Assembly (NCBI GenBank): GCA_001414345.1
Contig: LLCB01000172.1
Location: 1 to 64,000 of the forward strand
Direction of reading: 5' to 3'
Source of the DNA: Hymenoscyphus infarciens
Lineage: Eukaryota > Ascomycota > Leotiomycetes > Helotiales > Helotiaceae
DNA: 64,000 nt
This document shows positions 60,795-64,000 of the stretch, in pieces (position 1 is the first letter of the stretch; each line of letters opens with the position of its first letter). Made by a program: the position numbers and the translations under genes. Under the pieces are notes generated by a model. That model searched no databases and was not told where the DNA came from. It saw only the letters and a program-made list of their open reading frames with translations.

Positions 60795-61474
60795 ATGTCT
60801 GAAGGTACCACCACGATCCGCCTTACCTCCAACGATGGAGCCCCAGTCCCCGTTGGTAAGTTGCCCCGCGCATCGCACTCTCGCAAGACAAAGCTGACAG
60901 ACTTCAATAGAGCGTGCCGTCGCGGAGCGATCGATGCTCATCAAAAACATGTTGGACGATCTAGGAGACGCTGCCACTGAGGCCGACATCCCAATCCCCA
61001 ACGTAAGCTTCCACGACCTCACCGTCGCCTTTGTCCATCTACTAACGTTTGTCCCAAGGTCAACGAATCCGTCCTCAAGAAGGTCATCGAGTGGTGCGAA
61101 CACCACAAGAACGACCCCGCCGCTACTGCCGATGACGACTCTGATTCCCGTAAGAAGACCACGGACATCGATGAGTGGGACCAGAAGTTTATGCAAGTCG
61201 ACCAGGAGATGCTCTTTGAGATCATCCTCGTAAGTACCTCAATCGGAACAGTGCCACGGAACAGTGCCACAAATTCAATACTAACATTCTACGATAGGCC
61301 TCCAACTACCTCGACATCAAGCCACTTTTGGACGTCGGATGCAAGACTGTCGCCAACATGATCAAGGGCAAGTCCCCAGAGGAAATCCGAAAGACATTCA
61401 ACATCACCAACGACTTCACCCCCGAGGAGGAGGAGCAAATCCGCCGCGAAAACGAGTGGGCCGAGGATCGTTGA
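60795..61474 (+). CDS. skp1: SKP1, adaptor of SCF ubiquitin ligases
   Basis: Links cullin-1 to F-box proteins in SCF complexes. Exons 60795-60855, 60911-61002, 61059-61229, 61298-61474; 166 residues in frame. The N-terminal BTB/POZ fold starts [16 protein letters not shown] and continues [17 protein letters not shown]. The middle has [19 protein letters not shown], an acidic insert, then [19 protein letters not shown]. The C-terminal F-box-binding helices read [19 protein letters not shown] and [16 protein letters not shown], and the protein ends ENEWAEDR, close to the usual WCEDR ending. Introns are 55, 56 and 68 bp; a CTAAC branch sequence precedes the exon 3 and exon 4 acceptors. Length and all conserved blocks are normal for the family. 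Confidence 0.97.
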
Positions 61475-63076
61475 ACGGGCTCGCGAAAGTGAATTTGTTG
61501 GGTGATGTGGCGGCCAGATGTCTTGATGTATTTTCGGACCCGGTCAATCGTCATTCCTCTTTGCTGCTTGCCCTTCTGTCTCGCTCTTCTTCTCTTTTAT
61601 TACGACATACATGCGGAGTTATGAAACCCTTGGGTTTCTAGTCTCTGGGTAGTGGGAGTAGGTTTTGTGAGGCAGATTCCGGCATGGTTATTTGACCTTG
61701 CAATACGTGTCTCCTTTCCTTTTTTTCTTCCGTTTGGCATGGCGTTTCGGGTTGCCCCAACTCTGGGGTTCTACACAACTTGAGACTTTCGAAGTGTTCA
61801 TCTCAGGTTCACTAGTGTAGATAGAGAGGCCATCAAAAAATACTCACCTTGCATAATAATCTACTTGTACTGCTACGTGATAGAATTACTGGTGACTTCT
61901 TGTATACTTGTTGTTCCTTTTCTGTACCCTCCGCCATTACTCTTCTTCCCTTAGCCAGAATTATTTTCATTCCTACATCCCTTCATTCATACTCTCAATC
62001 CACAATATATCCAACCCCTCTTGTATTTTCCAAGCCGCCTGAGTTCACCTTTTTCATGTCTTGAAGTAATGAATCATAAACCAAAAGCTCCCCAATTCAC
62101 ATTTCCTCCAAGCGACTTCTGACCTACGACCACTAAGATTTAAGGATACTGTAGTAAACGAGACGCTTATGAAATTCATACCGACAATTGCAACAAATGG
62201 CCAAACGATAAGAGAATATCGTATTTAAAGAATTAGATAACAAAATGATATATGCGGCGTCACTTAAAACCAACCCCCGCATCTGTTTTAGGATCTTTAT
62301 AATTATCAACAAGTGATCCTTTTGTTGGAATAACAATTTTGACTTTCTTCCTCGTCTAGGTTCAGGGTTCCTAGATTCATAATTGTTGAGCTTCTATCTT
62401 CAAGTACTTAGGGAGGTAAATTATAGTTGTTTGTCCAGAGCTCTCTATATATCAAATTCTTCCTTCCAGGAGAAGGTCAAAAATCTTGCCGCAGTAGAAC
62501 TCTTAGACTTTATGCCATCGCTCTACGTGTCCGCCCACCCATACATACCAAAAGAGCCGAACAATAAACTAAGTTTTTTTTTTGAAGAGACTCGAGTAAC
62601 GAAACTCAAATATCCTAGACTGTTCGTTTAAGTGACTTCGTGAATCCCAAACGCGTTCAGATAATTACTTCGATTGCTCGAGGCTGTTTAGTATATTGTC
62701 AGCCTACCCATCATGAATACCTCAAACGCTGATGACGGAGATCCTCACAAAATCAGCATCCAGCTATTAAGATGCCTTCCAAGAGTCCAGAGTGCGTATC
62801 GACACCAGATTCTTCCAGCGTTTCCAAGGTTTCTTCTTTTGGGAAGATGGTCGGGTGACAATTGTTTTGACTCCAGTCAAATCAAGTCAAGTCAAGATAT
62901 GCTTCACGTTTTGAAGCAGAAGGGATGTTCAAAGCGAGAAATCCAAGACCCAATTTATGGCTACCGATTGTGCGAGATGTCAAGGTGACGACGGGGTTGA
63001 CACTTCAAATCTACTTAGGGACTCGAAGATGGGAAATATGATTGATGGGGAGGTCCTGTAGTGATGTAAGATGTAC
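61475..63076. other. Intergenic region downstream of SKP1
   Basis: Probably begins with the SKP1 3' UTR. Small open frames (up to 91 codons) have no recognisable motif. A direct AAGTC/AAATC-type microrepeat lies near 62.88 kb. No gene supported. Confidence 0.45.
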
Positions 63077-63650
63077 TTACTCCCTCGGACCTCTTTGCAC
63101 GGGGGCCACCAAAGGTTCTTCCTCATCAGTTGAGATGCCCTATATTTCCGAGAAAAGATGGAGTTAGTTAGGAGAGTAGATTCAGGAATAATTTGGCAGG
63201 GCTTTCAGCAAAAGCGCAACTTGGGAATGTGAGAGATCAAGGGAGGGGAAAGCGTGGCCACGACAAAATTTGGAAATCCAGATATTGACAGCTACCGGGT
63301 ACCAAATCCGTAGGGCTGAAGCCTTAAAATTAGGAGTTAGTGCTAGGTCAAGATCGTACGAGGCAAATTCCGGCCTCTTGCTGATATCGAGCTGTGCTGG
63401 TTCACAGGGCACAAGTTGAGCCCACGCTCGTCGATCTTGATAACCACCCAACAAGCATTATCACAAATCCCAGTTCATGAAAGTCACCGCAATGAAAATC
63501 AAAGTGGAATGGCAAAGCATCAATTCATAATCAGCTGCCTTCATGCAAAGCACAGAATACGCCTCATCCCACGTCCATCCATGCAATCAGCATCCCAAAT
63601 AAGACAACCAGTCCCATCCCCAAGCCCACTGCGTAAAATCGAAAGTCCAT
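63077..63650 (-). CDS. Possible 46-residue single-pass membrane protein
   Basis: A tentative two-exon model: 63650-63573 encodes a Met start and a hydrophobic helix (YAVGLGMGLVVLFGMLIAW); 63139-63077 encodes GISTDEEEPLVAPVQRGPRE and a stop. The second exon has a good acceptor, with a CTAAC branch sequence and ATAG about 30 nt later. The donor (GTGGGA) is weak and the intron (433 bp) is long. The stop TAA overlaps a GTAAGT, so further exons are possible. It lies about 130 bp from the eL39 stop, on the same strand. Product unknown. Confidence 0.25.
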
Positions 63651-63780
63651 CAATCCATCCAGCCGTTTTGATTTTTTGATATTGCGAAAATTGAGTGGTC
63701 GAGGCGGGGGAACACGAAAGAGGGAAAATATCGAAGGATGTGGTCGAGTAATGCAGTGAGGTTGTGTCTGAGTTGTCCGT

Positions 63781-64000
63781 TCAGATACCGATACGAGTCT
63801 TACGCCAATGTCTCCTCTTTGCGTTGTATCTGTGATGCTAATGTTAGTCTACTGCTGTGCCCTGTATCCAACTTCGTGATGAATTGTGTTGATCGAGATC
63901 GATGGAGTGGGGAGGGGTAGTTGATAGGAGGGAGGGGGAGATCGTACCTGATGGTGTTACCGGTTCTCAATCGAATCCATTGTGGAATTGGTCTGTTTTG
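63781..64000 (-). CDS. rpl39: 60S ribosomal protein eL39 (RPL39), 5' part off window
   Basis: The large-subunit ribosomal protein lining the peptide exit tunnel. The exon at 64000-63948 encodes QNRPIPQWIRLRTGNTI plus the first two bases of an Arg codon. A GT-AG intron of 117 bp follows (63831-63947). The last exon, 63829-63781, encodes YNAKRRHWRKTRIGI and a stop. This matches the strongly conserved C-terminal two thirds of eL39. The N-terminal exon(s), about the first 18 residues, lie right of the window. Highly expressed housekeeping gene; no defects visible. Confidence 0.95.

Noticed and set aside
1..64000. tRNA or rRNA genes
   Set aside because: I looked for a TPsiC-type GGTTCGA-T arm with matching acceptor stems and found no convincing cloverleaf; a covariance-model scan would be needed to be certain.

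Overview
This window is a stretch of nuclear genome from a filamentous ascomycete. Protein-coding genes have short GT-AG introns, several with a CTAAC-type branch site, and they sit in GC-balanced islands separated by very AT-rich blocks full of decayed transposons. In those blocks CpA/TpG is nearly absent, TpA is in excess, and Gln codons have become stops (CAA/CAG to TAA/TAG). This is the signature of repeat-induced point mutation (RIP). A leotiomycete-like fungus is my inference from the gene types and the AT/GC mosaic; the sequence does not prove it.

Layout. 1-6.19 kb: no gene recognised, some microsatellites. 6.19-9.79 kb (-): tyrosyl-DNA phosphodiesterase TDP1, 8 exons, with a small inverted-repeat insertion in intron 5. 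About 10.24-29.23 kb: AT-rich block 1, with two LTR families nested in older relics. 29.5-36.2 kb island: an RBR-type E3 ubiquitin ligase (-), a Harbinger-like MITE, a flavin-dependent oxidoreductase (+) and a short unknown protein (-). About 36.47-41.88 kb: AT-rich block 2, with a Mutator-like MITE carrying a solo LTR, a short gypsy-type derivative and a TIR element made of three related units. 42.2-50.1 kb island: a secreted LysM protein (-), a Cys-rich Ser/Thr-rich protein with a C-terminal hydrophobic tail (-) and the GPI mannosyltransferase SMP3 (-). About 50.74-60.24 kb: AT-rich block 3, dominated by one 8.1-kb chromodomain-type Ty3/gypsy element. 60.8-64 kb island: SKP1 (+), a possible micro-membrane protein (-) and the 3' part of ribosomal protein eL39 (-) at the edge.

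The multi-exon models for TDP1, RBR, FAD oxidoreductase, SMP3, SKP1 and eL39 were built by hand from splice sites, reading phase and conserved motifs. In each complete model the exons add up to an intact frame. Functionally the genes cover DNA-protein crosslink repair, ubiquitin conjugation (RBR ligase and the SCF adaptor), GPI-anchor synthesis and cell-surface proteins; no cluster or operon-like logic links them.

The most unusual content is in the repeats. Ten insertions have target-site duplications (TSDs) that can be read exactly, so the nesting order can be reconstructed. Both LTR families have an element with recognisable pol (gypsy 51020-59107; copia 15433-21666) and shorter derivatives that share its ends but have no pol I can recognise. 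One inserted LTR (25450-25850) has escaped most of the RIP damage around it.
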